The notes under the pieces: model-generated
Told to the model about the DNA's origin: nothing
What the model saw: only the letters and a program-made list of their open reading frames with translations
The model's database searches: none
Shown here: in pieces, positions 17,494 to 26,252 of the stretch
Layout of the letters: every line of letters begins with the position of its first letter
Position numbering within the stretch: position 1 is the first letter of the stretch
Assembly: GCA_965203215.1 (NCBI GenBank)
Contig: CBDBBY010000001.1
Span: 1,240,001 to 1,304,000 of the forward strand
Origin: CBDBBY01 sp965203215
Lineage (GTDB): Bacteria > Pseudomonadota > Alphaproteobacteria > Rhodobacterales > Rhodobacteraceae
DNA length: 64,000 nucleotides
Direction: 5' to 3'
Position numbers and translations under genes: made by a program

Positions 17494-18639
17494 ATGACGC
17501 GAAACGCAATCCATGGGTATAACAAGATGGGCGCTTTAACCTCGATATTGGAGCCATTCTACGAAGAGACTTCGCCCCGCCGGGGCCTGCCGGCGGCAGC
17601 CTATACAGATGACCGCTTTTGGGAGGCGGAATGTGCCTCGGTTTTCACCCGCAATTGGGTGTGTATAGGATTTGCGCATGAACTGAAGGCCACCGGTGAT
17701 GCTGTGCCGGTTACGGTCGCGGGCCACCCGCTTATGCTGGTGCGCAACGCGGCAGGCCGGATCAAGGCGTTTCACAATATCTGCCGCCACCGGTGCCTGA
17801 CGCTGGTGGATGCACCGAAAAACGTCGGCAGGCTGATCCGCTGCCCTTATCACGCCTGGGCTTATGATCTGGACGGCGCGCTGCGCGCGGCTCCACATTT
17901 TGGCGGGCCCAACCAGCATGAGGCAAACGGGTTCGATAAGAAGGCCAACAGCTTGGTGCCGGTTCGCAGTCATGTCTGGAACGATTGGATCTTCGTCAAC
18001 ATTGATGGCGAGGCTGATCCGTTCAAGGATTACGCAGCCACGATGATGGCGCGTCTTGACGGTGTCGAATGGGACAAGGTCGACTGCGTCGGCACGCTCG
18101 ATTTCGGCGAGATCGCCTGCAACTGGAAGTTCATCATGGAGAACTTCATCGAGCCTTATCATGTGCAGTTCGTGCATTCCTCGACCACCGACCAGCCGCT
18201 GGAGGATCACTATACGATCATCGACGGCAACTGCCTCGGCAGCGCGGTGGATCTGGATGAAGAGATCGGCACCTCAGGCAGTTTGGCGGTCAGCTCGCGT
18301 TATCTGACGCTCTACCCGAACTTCATTCTGGGGCGCTATTTCCCGGATCAGATGGGGGTCTATCTGAATGTTCCCACCGGCCCGGGCACCATGATGCAGA
18401 AACGGGCTCTTTACACCACGGACGGTCAAGCCCTGTCAGAGGACGAAATCGACGGTCTGAAAAAGCTGTGGTGGGACGTTCACAAGGAAGATCACGAAAT
18501 GACCGAACGGCTGCAACTGGGCCGGTCTTCGAACATTTCGGCAGCAGGCGGCGTGCTGTCCCCGGCGTGGGAAGACAGCGTGCGCGCCTTTCAGGAACTG
18601 GTTGCGCGCGATGTCACCCGCGTCAACGGCAAGGCATAA
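17494..18639 (+). CDS. Rieske non-heme iron oxygenase, alpha subunit
   Basis: Aromatic-ring-hydroxylating/N-demethylating oxygenase family, 381 aa. The Rieske [2Fe-2S] ligands are CRH (near residue 92) and CPYHAW 16 residues later. The mononuclear iron site lies in ENFIEPYHVQFVH, with the carboxylate ligand expected further on. Short single-subunit proteins of this kind include glycine-betaine and carnitine oxygenases, which fits the neighbouring BCCT transporter remnant. No ferredoxin reductase is encoded alongside. ATG 17527 (MGALTSILEPFYEE) is an alternative start. Confidence 0.87.
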   Translation: MTRNAIHGYNKMGALTSILEPFYEETSPRRGLPAAAYTDDRFWEAECASVFTRNWVCIGFAHELKATGDAVPVTVAGHPLMLVRNAAGRIKAFHNICRHRCLTLVDAPKNVGRLIRCPYHAWAYDLDGALRAAPHFGGPNQHEANGFDKKANSLVPVRSHVWNDWIFVNIDGEADPFKDYAATMMARLDGVEWDKVDCVGTLDFGEIACNWKFIMENFIEPYHVQFVHSSTTDQPLEDHYTIIDGNCLGSAVDLDEEIGTSGSLAVSSRYLTLYPNFILGRYFPDQMGVYLNVPTGPGTMMQKRALYTTDGQALSEDEIDGLKKLWWDVHKEDHEMTERLQLGRSSNISAAGGVLSPAWEDSVRAFQELVARDVTRVNGKA

Positions 18640-18653
18640 GGAACACGACGATC

Positions 18654-19091
18654 ATGAGTGATGACATCAGCAGCGGCTTTCGTCTGGCGCATACGATGAT
18701 GCGCGTGATGGATATGGAAAAGTCGCTGGAATTCTATTGCGGCATTCTGGGCATGCAGGTGCTGCGCCGGACCGATTACCCCGAGGGCAGATTCACCAAC
18801 ACCTTCATCGGCTATGGGCCGGAGGCCGAGTCCCCGACGCTGGAGCTGACCGCGAACTGGGATCAGGAAGAGCCCTATGAAAAAGGCAATGGCTGGGGTC
18901 ACATCTGCATCGAGACGCCGGATGTCTACAAGGCCTGCGAAGACCTGGCCGCTGCCGGCGTCAACATCACACGACCGCCGGGGCCGATGAAGAACGGCAC
19001 CCGTGTCATCGCGTTCTGCGAGGACCCGGACGGCTACAAGGTCGAACTGAACGAATCCATTCTGAAACATCTGGCCAAGGAAGGGTCCTGA
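18654..19091 (+). CDS. glyoxalase I-like (VOC family) protein
   Basis: 145-aa vicinal-oxygen-chelate protein very like lactoylglutathione lyase. Metal-ligand positions are visible: FRLAHTMMRV, TLELT, GHICIE and KVELNES. It starts 14 bases after the Rieske gene stop and ends three bases before the cupin gene, so it is cotranscribed. A true GloA would detoxify methylglyoxal; within this operon it may act on an aldehyde made by the oxygenase, which is inference. Confidence 0.85.
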   Translation: MSDDISSGFRLAHTMMRVMDMEKSLEFYCGILGMQVLRRTDYPEGRFTNTFIGYGPEAESPTLELTANWDQEEPYEKGNGWGHICIETPDVYKACEDLAAAGVNITRPPGPMKNGTRVIAFCEDPDGYKVELNESILKHLAKEGS

Positions 19092-19094
19092 TCC

Positions 19095-19499
19095 GTGGGA
19101 AACACGCCAAGACTTATGAAATGGGATCTTGTCGAAGACCGGTATAACAAGATCGGTGAAGGCGACGGCGATACCTATATCAAACCCATGGTGACCAGCG
19201 CGTTCAGTGACACGATGTGCGGCGGCATCAACGTGCTCAAAAACATCAAGATTCCGTGGGACCTGACCTGTGACGAGATCATTTATGTTCTGGAAGGAAC
19301 CTTCCGGTTGGTCTGTGACGGAGAAGAGTACATCTGCGATCGCGGTGACGTGCTGTTTGTACCCAAAGACAACCACATCTCTTATGAGGCGGATGATCGC
19401 TGTGTGATCTTCTACGCCGCCTATCCCCATAACTGGAAACAGCTGGCCGGCATCACCGAAGTGCCGGGCATCGATCCCAACGATTTTGTGGCGGGCTGA
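19095..19499 (+). CDS. cupin-domain protein (EutQ-like)
   Basis: 134-aa single-domain cupin. The barrel motifs are CDEIIYVLEGTFRLVCDGEEY and GDVLFVPKDNHISYEA, as in EutQ/DUF861 proteins. Start GTG 19095 lies just after the glyoxalase stop. The second motif keeps a His, while the usual first-motif His residues are not obvious, so metal binding is uncertain. Its function is unassigned. Confidence 0.8.
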   Translation: MGNTPRLMKWDLVEDRYNKIGEGDGDTYIKPMVTSAFSDTMCGGINVLKNIKIPWDLTCDEIIYVLEGTFRLVCDGEEYICDRGDVLFVPKDNHISYEADDRCVIFYAAYPHNWKQLAGITEVPGIDPNDFVAG

Positions 19500-19660
19500 A
19501 ACCCTGACACATGGCGAAGCCGGACACCTCGCCTCTCCCTCTCCCTTCAGAGCAGGGCGCCCGGCTTCACCTATTCGGCGGCACCAACCGCCAGAATTCA
19601 AGATTGCTGCCGACCCCGCGTGCATGAGCGCGAGGTGGCATACTGACAGGAGGAAGACAA
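19500..19660. other. short spacer with strong ribosome-binding site
   Basis: AGGAGG at 19648-19653 precedes TTG 19661 by seven bases and ATG 19667 by thirteen, so either codon may start the next gene. Confidence 0.5.
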
Positions 19661-21100
19661 TTGCCCATGGATAACGCCAACAGCAAGATCTATTGCGAGA
19701 GCTTTCAGGACGCGGTAGAACGCAACCGCCCGAAAATTCCCGAAGCGAAGAAGCGGCTGGAAGAGGCCGGCGTCAAATACGTGATGGGCGCGTGGATCGA
19801 CCTGCACGGCATCCCGAAAACCAAGCCGGTGCCGATGAGCGATTTCGAACAATTGTGCCTGGGCAAGGGCCCGCAATTCGCTGTGCACTCGATTTCGTTC
19901 GTACCCGAACTCAGCCCCGCCGACAGCGATCAGGTGGTGGTGCCGGATCTGGATGCGGTTTACATCTGTCCCTGGGACACCTCGACGGCGATCATCTTCT
20001 CGGATCTCTATTGGGAAGACGCGCCTTACAATGTCTGCCCGCGTCAGGCGCTGAAACGCGCGATGCGTGAGGCAGCGCAAGACGGCTACACCGGGCACGC
20101 CGGGGTCGAGCCCGAATTCATCGTCATGAAGTATGACGAGAACGGCCAGCCGGTCAAAGCGTTCGACGATGATCCGGCAAACGGTCTGCGTCCGCGCCGT
20201 CAAGCTTTCGGCTATGACGTGGAATACTCGGTCGACTCGATGCCCTATCTGAAGGACATGATCGACATCATCGAAGGGCTGGGCTGGAACCTGCACGATG
20301 TTGTGGCCGAAGGCGCCTATTCGCAGTTCGAGCTGGATTTCCACTATACCAACATGCTGGAAATGTCCGACCGTCTGGCGTTCCTGCGCATCGTTCTGAA
20401 AGAGGTTGCCAAGAAGCACGGCATGTTCGTGACCTTCATGCCGAAGCCCACCGTGGGCGACTGGCGGTCCGGCGCGCATATCAACATGTCGATGCAGCAT
20501 GAAAGCCGCCCCGGCGAGAATATCTTTGAAACTCCCGATGGCGGATGGAGCGATGAAAGCCGCTGGGCCGTTGGCGGCCTGATGCAGCACGCTGAAGCGA
20601 TGACCGCGATCACCTGTCCGACTGTGAACTCGTACAACGGTCTGGTCCCGCGTGTGGGCGGTTTCGAAGGCGGCACCGTGACCTGGGCGCCGACCAACAT
20701 CACTTACGGCTTCAACAACCGCTCGGCCCAGTTCCGTCTGCCGCAGAGCCGCCACTGCATCGAAAACCGCGCTTGCGACATGACGATGAACGTCTATCTG
20801 GCCATGGCGATGCACCTGACCTGCGCCGTCGACGGCATCAAGAACAAGATCGACCCGGGCAAACCCACCGATTTCGACCTCTATTCCAAGACTGAGGCAG
20901 AATTGGTTGATCTGGGTATCCGTCGTCTGCCGCGCACCCTCTGGGACGCCATTCAAGCCCTGCGCACGGACGAGATGGCCGAACATGTCATGGGTCCGGT
21001 AATGCACCATTCGTATCTGGAATACAAAAACGACGAATGGGAACGCTATCACCAGGCGGTTACCGATTGGGAGGTGCAGGAATACCTGCGGCTCTACTAA
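19661..21100 (+). CDS. type III glutamine synthetase-like ligase (glnT / gamma-glutamylmethylamide synthetase family)
   Basis: 479-aa ATP-dependent glutamate-amine ligase of the glutamine synthetase superfamily. Landmarks are GVEPEFIVMKYD (metal-binding Glu), EGAYSQFELDFHY, TFMPKPTVGDWRSGAHINMS and the active-site loop region TVNSYNGLVPR. Members of this branch often ligate methylamine, ethylamine or ethanolamine to glutamate. With the oxygenase and transporter remnant this suggests assimilation of an amine released by demethylation. Intact. Confidence 0.85.
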   Translation: MPMDNANSKIYCESFQDAVERNRPKIPEAKKRLEEAGVKYVMGAWIDLHGIPKTKPVPMSDFEQLCLGKGPQFAVHSISFVPELSPADSDQVVVPDLDAVYICPWDTSTAIIFSDLYWEDAPYNVCPRQALKRAMREAAQDGYTGHAGVEPEFIVMKYDENGQPVKAFDDDPANGLRPRRQAFGYDVEYSVDSMPYLKDMIDIIEGLGWNLHDVVAEGAYSQFELDFHYTNMLEMSDRLAFLRIVLKEVAKKHGMFVTFMPKPTVGDWRSGAHINMSMQHESRPGENIFETPDGGWSDESRWAVGGLMQHAEAMTAITCPTVNSYNGLVPRVGGFEGGTVTWAPTNITYGFNNRSAQFRLPQSRHCIENRACDMTMNVYLAMAMHLTCAVDGIKNKIDPGKPTDFDLYSKTEAELVDLGIRRLPRTLWDAIQALRTDEMAEHVMGPVMHHSYLEYKNDEWERYHQAVTDWEVQEYLRLY

Positions 21101-21220
21101 CAGCCAGATCTGTCGTGCGAGACACGCGTCCAGATGCTTTGAATGACCACGGGGACCGCGCGGTCCCCGCGGTATACCGCCGAAATTTTCTGCCGGAGAA
21201 GTCGGCGCGAGTATTCAGAT

Positions 21221-21583
21221 ACGGGCTCGCTACCTTATGCTTTGACAAGCTGTACTATCTCGTCGCAGCTGTTCGCGGTGATCAACTTCATGCTGTCGCC
21301 GACCATAGCACTGCCGATGTCGATCATCATCGTCGTTCTGCTACTGACATATCTGGTGACATTGGCGGACTCGGCGGTTCTGATCATCAACACCATCGCG
21401 GCAGGCGGCGATGCCCGTCAAAAGCCCAAAATGCACATCACCGTGTGGGGTGCTGCGTTGACACCGGTGATCGGAGCGTTGCCGTTCTCGATCGTTATGG
21501 CGCTGATGGGTACTGCTCTGTTCAAGGCGTTTATCCGGGACGGTATTCGTGCCCGGCACAGTTCCAATTCAGGCGATCTTATC
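21221..21583 (+). pseudogene. remnant of a BCCT-family betaine/carnitine/choline transporter
   Basis: Hydrophobic segments MSIIIVVLLLTYLVTLADSAV and IGALPFSIVMALMGTALFKAF belong to the last transmembrane helices of BCCT transporters. The N-terminal two thirds are missing, and a deletion removes sequence between ITVWGAALT and PVIGALPFS. The frame has no stop and runs straight into the following hydrolase. It cannot transport, but it identifies the probable substrate class of the island as quaternary amines. Confidence 0.72.
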
Positions 21584-22597
21584 ATGCAGTCACACGAGAT
21601 TTTCGAGCTTGGGGATTTCCCGCTATCGTCCGGAGAAACGCTGCGCGATGCCCGGCTGGCCTATCAGACATATGGCACATTGTCCGATGCGGGCGACAAC
21701 GTTGTGGTCATGCCCACTTTCTTCACCGGCACCCATGCCCGCAACGAGGGGTTCTTTGGCCCTGGCCGCGCGTTGGATCCTGCGCGGCATTTCATCGTTT
21801 CGATCAACCTGTTCGGAAATGGTTTTTCCTCATCCCCCAGCAATACTGACGAAGCGCAGGGAGGCGGGAATTTTCCGCTGATTACGTTCCACGACAACAT
21901 TGCCGCGCAGCACCGGCTGCTGACCGAACGGCTGGGCGTGCGAGAGATTGCATTGGTTCTCGGCTGGTCCATGGCCGGGTGCCAGTCCTACCAATGGGCC
22001 GTTCAATACCCGGATATGGTCAAAGCGATCCTGCCGTTCTGCGCCTCGGCCCGCACTTCGCCGCACAACGTCGTCTTCCTCGAAGGGGTCAAGGCCGCAC
22101 TCTGCGCCGATCCTGTCTGGAATGACGGGCACTATGAGACGCAGCCCGTCGAAGGTCTGAAGGCATTCGGCCGAGTCTATGCCGGCTGGGCGTTCTCTCA
22201 GGCTTTCTATCGCAATGCGCGCTATCGCGAGATCGGATATGACAGCATCGCCGCGCTGCTGGATGACTGGGCCGAAGACCACGCCGCCAACTGGGACGCC
22301 AACAATCTGCTCTCCAAGCTGGCCACCTGGCAGGCCGGCGATGTCAGCGCCGGTCCTGCGTTTCAGGGAGATTTCATCGCCGCGCTCGGTTCGATCCGTG
22401 CCCGGGCAATCCTGATGCCCTGCGCCCAAGATCTCTATTTCCCGCCCGAGGACAATGCGTTCGAAGCTCAGTATATCCCCAATGCCAGCTTTCGACCGGT
22501 CCTGTCCGAGTTCGGCCACTGCGCCGCCAACCCTGGAAACGATCATGGTTTTACGGCGCAACTGGATGCAAACATTCAGGAGCTTCTGGAACCCTGA
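21584..22597 (+). CDS. MetX-like alpha/beta hydrolase (homoserine O-acetyltransferase family)
   Basis: 337-aa alpha/beta-hydrolase. The opening SSGETLRDARLAYQTYGTL, the nucleophile elbow LGWSMAGCQSYQWA, and the late Asp (LMPCAQDLYFPPED) and His (SEFGHCAANPGN) give the catalytic triad of the MetX/acyltransferase family. True homoserine acyltransferase activity is doubtful in this context. ATG 21584 is the natural start, although the same frame stays open upstream through the BCCT remnant. Confidence 0.8.
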   Translation: MQSHEIFELGDFPLSSGETLRDARLAYQTYGTLSDAGDNVVVMPTFFTGTHARNEGFFGPGRALDPARHFIVSINLFGNGFSSSPSNTDEAQGGGNFPLITFHDNIAAQHRLLTERLGVREIALVLGWSMAGCQSYQWAVQYPDMVKAILPFCASARTSPHNVVFLEGVKAALCADPVWNDGHYETQPVEGLKAFGRVYAGWAFSQAFYRNARYREIGYDSIAALLDDWAEDHAANWDANNLLSKLATWQAGDVSAGPAFQGDFIAALGSIRARAILMPCAQDLYFPPEDNAFEAQYIPNASFRPVLSEFGHCAANPGNDHGFTAQLDANIQELLEP

Positions 22598-22608
22598 GCG
22601 GGCCCTCG

Positions 22609-22736
22609 CTTTCGGCGATTGGCCGAGCGTGTTCGACGACGCGAAGATGACGGCGGTCTTGCTCGACCGACCCACGCACCATTGCGAGATCATCGAGACC
22701 GGCAACGAAAGCTGGCGGTTCAAAAACAGATCATAG
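22609..22736 (+). pseudogene. IstB-type transposase accessory gene, C-terminal fragment
   Basis: Reads FGDWPSVFDDAKMTAVLLDR and HHCEIIETGNESWRFKNRS, the very conserved C-terminal end of IS21-family IstB ATPases. The rest is missing. It marks past transposition at the right edge of the island and is a different IS21 lineage from the element at 38-42 kb. Confidence 0.75.
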
Positions 22737-22897
22737 ACCGGTCGGCGGACCGGCCGCAAACGCGCCGACCCCGGATCCATCAACAAGACATTCTCAGCTC
22801 CGCCCCTTGGCCGCCTGCTGCCGGGCTGCCGAAAGCTCGGCCGAAGCCGACGGTCCGCGAGTCCGCGGTCGAAACGGCAACCGTGGGAAATTGATAG

Positions 22898-22947
22898 CCT
22901 CGGCGCCACCCGCACATGGAGTCAGTTGCGTGACGGAAGAGGCTTAG
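22898..22947 (+). repeat. 50-bp direct repeat, right boundary of catabolic island
   Basis: Partner of 15120-15169, 46 of 50 positions identical by eye. It is followed immediately by host-type sequence leading to the NDUFS4 gene. Confidence 0.7.
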
Positions 22948-23014
22948 TCACCTGTAAAGTTCGCAAGGCCGGAAGCGCGGGTGAACATGCCGCCCGCTGC
23001 GCAAAAAGCCGAAT

Positions 23015-23326
23015 TCAGTGCGTCCACGCCTCCCGACGGTTGTGCGCGAAGTTCTCCGCGTATCCGCGCTGCCGAACGACCGGTCGGCGGACTTTCGGAT
23101 TCGAAACCGTGTACGGAATGCTGCGCTTCTCCGCGTACTGTATGGCTGCTTCCTTTGATTCGAACTCCAGCCGCACCTGCGAGCGCATGTCGTCGGAACT
23201 CGTCCATCCCATCAGCGGATCCAGTCTTCTTGCACTTGCCGGATCAAACTCAAGGACCCAACGCTTCGTCATCGCTGTGCCCGACTGCATCGCCGTTCTC
23301 GCAGGCTTGTAAATCCGTGCGCCCAT
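23015..23326 (-). CDS. NADH dehydrogenase accessory subunit, NDUFS4 family
   Basis: 103-aa protein reading ARIYKPARTAMQSG, KRWVLEFDPASARRLDPLMG, SQVRLEFESKEAAIQYAE and a C-terminal NFAHNRREAWTH, the signature of the ETC complex I NDUFS4 subunit. It is the 18-kDa accessory subunit of respiratory complex I, shared by alphaproteobacteria and mitochondria. ATG 23326 is preceded by AAGGAT. It stands alone, away from any nuo operon, as is common in these bacteria. Confidence 0.9.
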   Translation of the reverse strand: MGARIYKPARTAMQSGTAMTKRWVLEFDPASARRLDPLMGWTSSDDMRSQVRLEFESKEAAIQYAEKRSIPYTVSNPKVRRPVVRQRGYAENFAHNRREAWTH

Positions 23327-23583
23327 CCAATGGATCCTTACGACCAACGCACAACTCCTACCACATGAATGAACAAAAATTCAATGATTCGGGCAAGCAA
23401 CGAAGAGATGGAACTTGCAGAAGCCGGTCCGATCCAATTTGAAGCTTGGTCCAACCTTTAATCTCAATCTCGGAACGAATATTGAAACGGCAGATCAATG
23501 TCGAACAACCGTTGCGCAAGTTCGGAAATTTCGGAACAATAAGCCGATGAAATGCCTACCTGCAGCACTTTTGGGCCATTCTC
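23327..23583. other. intergenic stretch before uvrB
   Basis: A+T-richer spacer with no gene; presumably it contains divergent promoters for the NDUFS4 gene and uvrB. Confidence 0.35.
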
Positions 23584-25776
23584 ATGAATCTTGACGTCGT
23601 TTCAGCGGCAAGCGGCTCGACGCAGGTTTGGTCGAAGCTTGAAGGCGGAAAGAAATTCGCGATGCACACGGAATTCCAGCCTTCCGGCGACCAGCCGACC
23701 GCGATCGATGAACTTGTCGTCGGCTTGTACGACGGTGAGCAGAGTCAGGTGCTGCTCGGAGCGACGGGCACCGGCAAGACCTTCACGATGGCCAAGATCA
23801 TCGAAGCGACTCAGCGCCCCGCAATCGTGCTGGCCCCGAACAAGACGCTCGCCGCGCAGCTGTTCGGGGAGTTCAAGGGATTTTTTCCCGAAAACGCCGT
23901 CGAGTACTTCGTCAGCTACTACGACTACTACCAGCCCGAAGCCTACGTCCCGCGATCTGATACCTACATCGAAAAAGAGGCGATGGTTAACGAACAGATC
24001 GACCGCATGCGCCACTCGGCCACGCGGGCGCTGTTCGAGCGCGACGACGTCATCATCGTTGCCTCCGTTTCCTGCATCTACGGCATCGGATCCGCCGAGA
24101 CCTATTGCGCAATGACGCGCGATCTCCGCACGGGTGAGGAATGCAATCAGCGAAGCCTGATCTCAGACTTGGTGACCCAGCAGTACCGGCGCAACAATCA
24201 ATCATTCCAACGCGGCAACTTCCGAGTCAGGGGAGACGTTCTCGATCTTTGGCCGGCGCATTTGGAGGACCGCGCGTGGAGGATTTCCTTTTTCGGCGAC
24301 GAGATTGAAAGCATTTCGGAATTCGATCCCCTTACCGGCGCGAAGACCGATGATCTTCAGCAGATCAGGATCTATGCGAATTCGCATTATGTGACGCCGA
24401 AGCCGACGCTTCAGCAAGCTGTGGAGAAAATCAAAACGGAGCTGCGCCATAGGCTTTCGGAACTGGAAAAAGAGGGAAAGCTGCTTGAATCGCAGCGGCT
24501 GGAGCAACGAACGAATTTCGATCTCGAGATGATCGTCTCCACAGGCTCATGCAGCGGAATCGAGAACTATTCGCGGTATTTGACAGGCAGGAAACCCGGA
24601 GAGCCGCCGCCGACATTGTTCGAGTACATTCCTGACAACTCGATCGTATTCGCCGACGAATCGCATGTCACGGTTCCGCAGCTCGGCGCAATGTACAGAG
24701 GCGATTTCAGGCGGAAATTCACGCTGTCCGAGCACGGCTTCCGACTTCCCTCATGCATGGACAACAGGCCGCTCAAATTTGAGGAATGGGATACGATGCG
24801 GACTCAATCGGTCTTCGTTTCCGCGACGCCGGGCGACTGGGAACTCGAGCAGACTGCCGGAACCTACGCGGAGCAAGTGATTCGGCCGACCGGACTTGTC
24901 GACCCCGTCGTCGAGGTCCGACCGGTGGCCGATCAGGTCGACGATCTGCTGGTCGAAGCCCGGCAAGCCGCCGAAACGGGATATCGCACATTGGTCACGA
25001 CGCTGACCAAGCGCATGGCCGAGGATCTTACCGAGTATCTTCATGAACAAGGATTGCGGGTGCGCTACATGCATTCCGACATTGAGACGCTGGAGCGCAT
25101 CGAAATACTCAGGGACTTGCGGCTCGGCGCGTTCGATGTGCTTGTCGGAATCAATCTGCTTCGCGAAGGATTGGACATTCCGGAATGCGGATTGGTCGCG
25201 ATACTCGACGCGGACAAGGAAGGCTTCCTTCGATCCGAGACGTCCTTGATCCAAACAATTGGGCGCGCCGCCCGAAATGCCGACGGCAAAGTCATCATGT
25301 TCGCGGACAAGGTCACCGGCTCCATGGAACGAGCGATCGGCGAAACGGAGCGGAGGCGGCAAAAGCAGATGTCGTACAACGCAGCCCACGGCATTACCCC
25401 GGAGACGATACGCAAGAACGTCGCCGACGTCATGGAAGGTCTTTACAAGGGCGATACCGATATTTCGCGCGTGACGGCGAAAATCGACAGACCCATGATC
25501 GGAGACAACTTGCAGACGCACCTGAATGCGCTTCGGGACCAGATGTTCAATGCTGCCGAAAATCTGGAGTTCGAGGAGGCAGCGAGACTGCGAGATGAAA
25601 TCAAGCGGCTGGAGGCCGTCGAATTGAAGGTGGCGGAGGATCCGCTAGCTCGGCAGTTTGAAGTGGACAAAGCAGTTGGCGAGGCGCTTTCCAGAAGCGG
25701 GCGCTCAAAGTCGGGAAAAGCAGGCAAACCTGCGGGCAAAGCAAAGAGCAAACTTAAATCCGCGCGCCGCAGATAG
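23584..25776 (+). CDS. uvrB: excinuclease ABC subunit B
   Basis: DNA damage-verification helicase of nucleotide excision repair, 730 aa. Walker A GATGTGKT, the DNA-inserting beta-hairpin YYDYYQPEAYVP, helicase motifs including GLDIPECGLVAILDADKEG and QTIGRAARN, and a C-terminal UVR motif (NLEFEEAARLRDEIKRLE) are all present. The Lys/Arg-rich tail (KAGKPAGKAKSK) is a lineage extension. The first 26 residues are not conserved; translation could instead begin at ATG 23662. Confidence 0.96.
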   Translation: MNLDVVSAASGSTQVWSKLEGGKKFAMHTEFQPSGDQPTAIDELVVGLYDGEQSQVLLGATGTGKTFTMAKIIEATQRPAIVLAPNKTLAAQLFGEFKGFFPENAVEYFVSYYDYYQPEAYVPRSDTYIEKEAMVNEQIDRMRHSATRALFERDDVIIVASVSCIYGIGSAETYCAMTRDLRTGEECNQRSLISDLVTQQYRRNNQSFQRGNFRVRGDVLDLWPAHLEDRAWRISFFGDEIESISEFDPLTGAKTDDLQQIRIYANSHYVTPKPTLQQAVEKIKTELRHRLSELEKEGKLLESQRLEQRTNFDLEMIVSTGSCSGIENYSRYLTGRKPGEPPPTLFEYIPDNSIVFADESHVTVPQLGAMYRGDFRRKFTLSEHGFRLPSCMDNRPLKFEEWDTMRTQSVFVSATPGDWELEQTAGTYAEQVIRPTGLVDPVVEVRPVADQVDDLLVEARQAAETGYRTLVTTLTKRMAEDLTEYLHEQGLRVRYMHSDIETLERIEILRDLRLGAFDVLVGINLLREGLDIPECGLVAILDADKEGFLRSETSLIQTIGRAARNADGKVIMFADKVTGSMERAIGETERRRQKQMSYNAAHGITPETIRKNVADVMEGLYKGDTDISRVTAKIDRPMIGDNLQTHLNALRDQMFNAAENLEFEEAARLRDEIKRLEAVELKVAEDPLARQFEVDKAVGEALSRSGRSKSGKAGKPAGKAKSKLKSARRR

Positions 25777-26252
25777 TATTTGAGCAGCGCACCATGGCCA
25801 ATTCGGTCTGAATGCAAAGATGGGCTCGTTTCGCAGATCGCATGCAAGCCTCATTCGGCTTCTTGATACGACCTCCGAAACGTTCTTCCCAACCAGAGAA
25901 TGGGAACGAAATTGCGCGCTAAAATCAGCCTACAAGGAACGAACAATTTTCTCGCCGATTTCCAGCGGCGTGCCGACGAAGAGGCCGCTTGCCACTTACT
26001 CAATGTTCGGAACCTCGACGTAAACCGCTCCATCGGGTGCCAGCCAATCTCTGATCATGGCGAGGTGCTTTACCGGATCATTGAGATGTTCAAGCGTATG
26101 GTTGAGCCGCACTAGGTAGAAGCTGCCCGCCTCGCTCTTCCGAGTTACCAAAAGAGCAATTTAACACATCGAACGTGGGCCAGCTTTGCGCACCGACTAC
26201 ATCTCAAAAGGGGCCGCATTTGCACGCCGATTCGCACCAAGAGAAGCTGAAT
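25777..26252. other. intergenic region with a methyltransferase fragment
   Basis: Besides the fragment annotated at 25996-26147 nothing coding is recognised. Confidence 0.4.
25996..26147 (-). pseudogene. fragment of a SAM-dependent methyltransferase
   Basis: Minus-strand frame reads FYLVRLNHTLEHLNDPVKH and LAMIRDWLAPDGAVYVEVPN, then stops. This is motif-III territory of class I methyltransferases of the Methyltransf_23 type. No start and no SAM-binding loop remain. It may be a fossil relative of the complete methyltransferase just downstream on the same strand. Confidence 0.6.
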
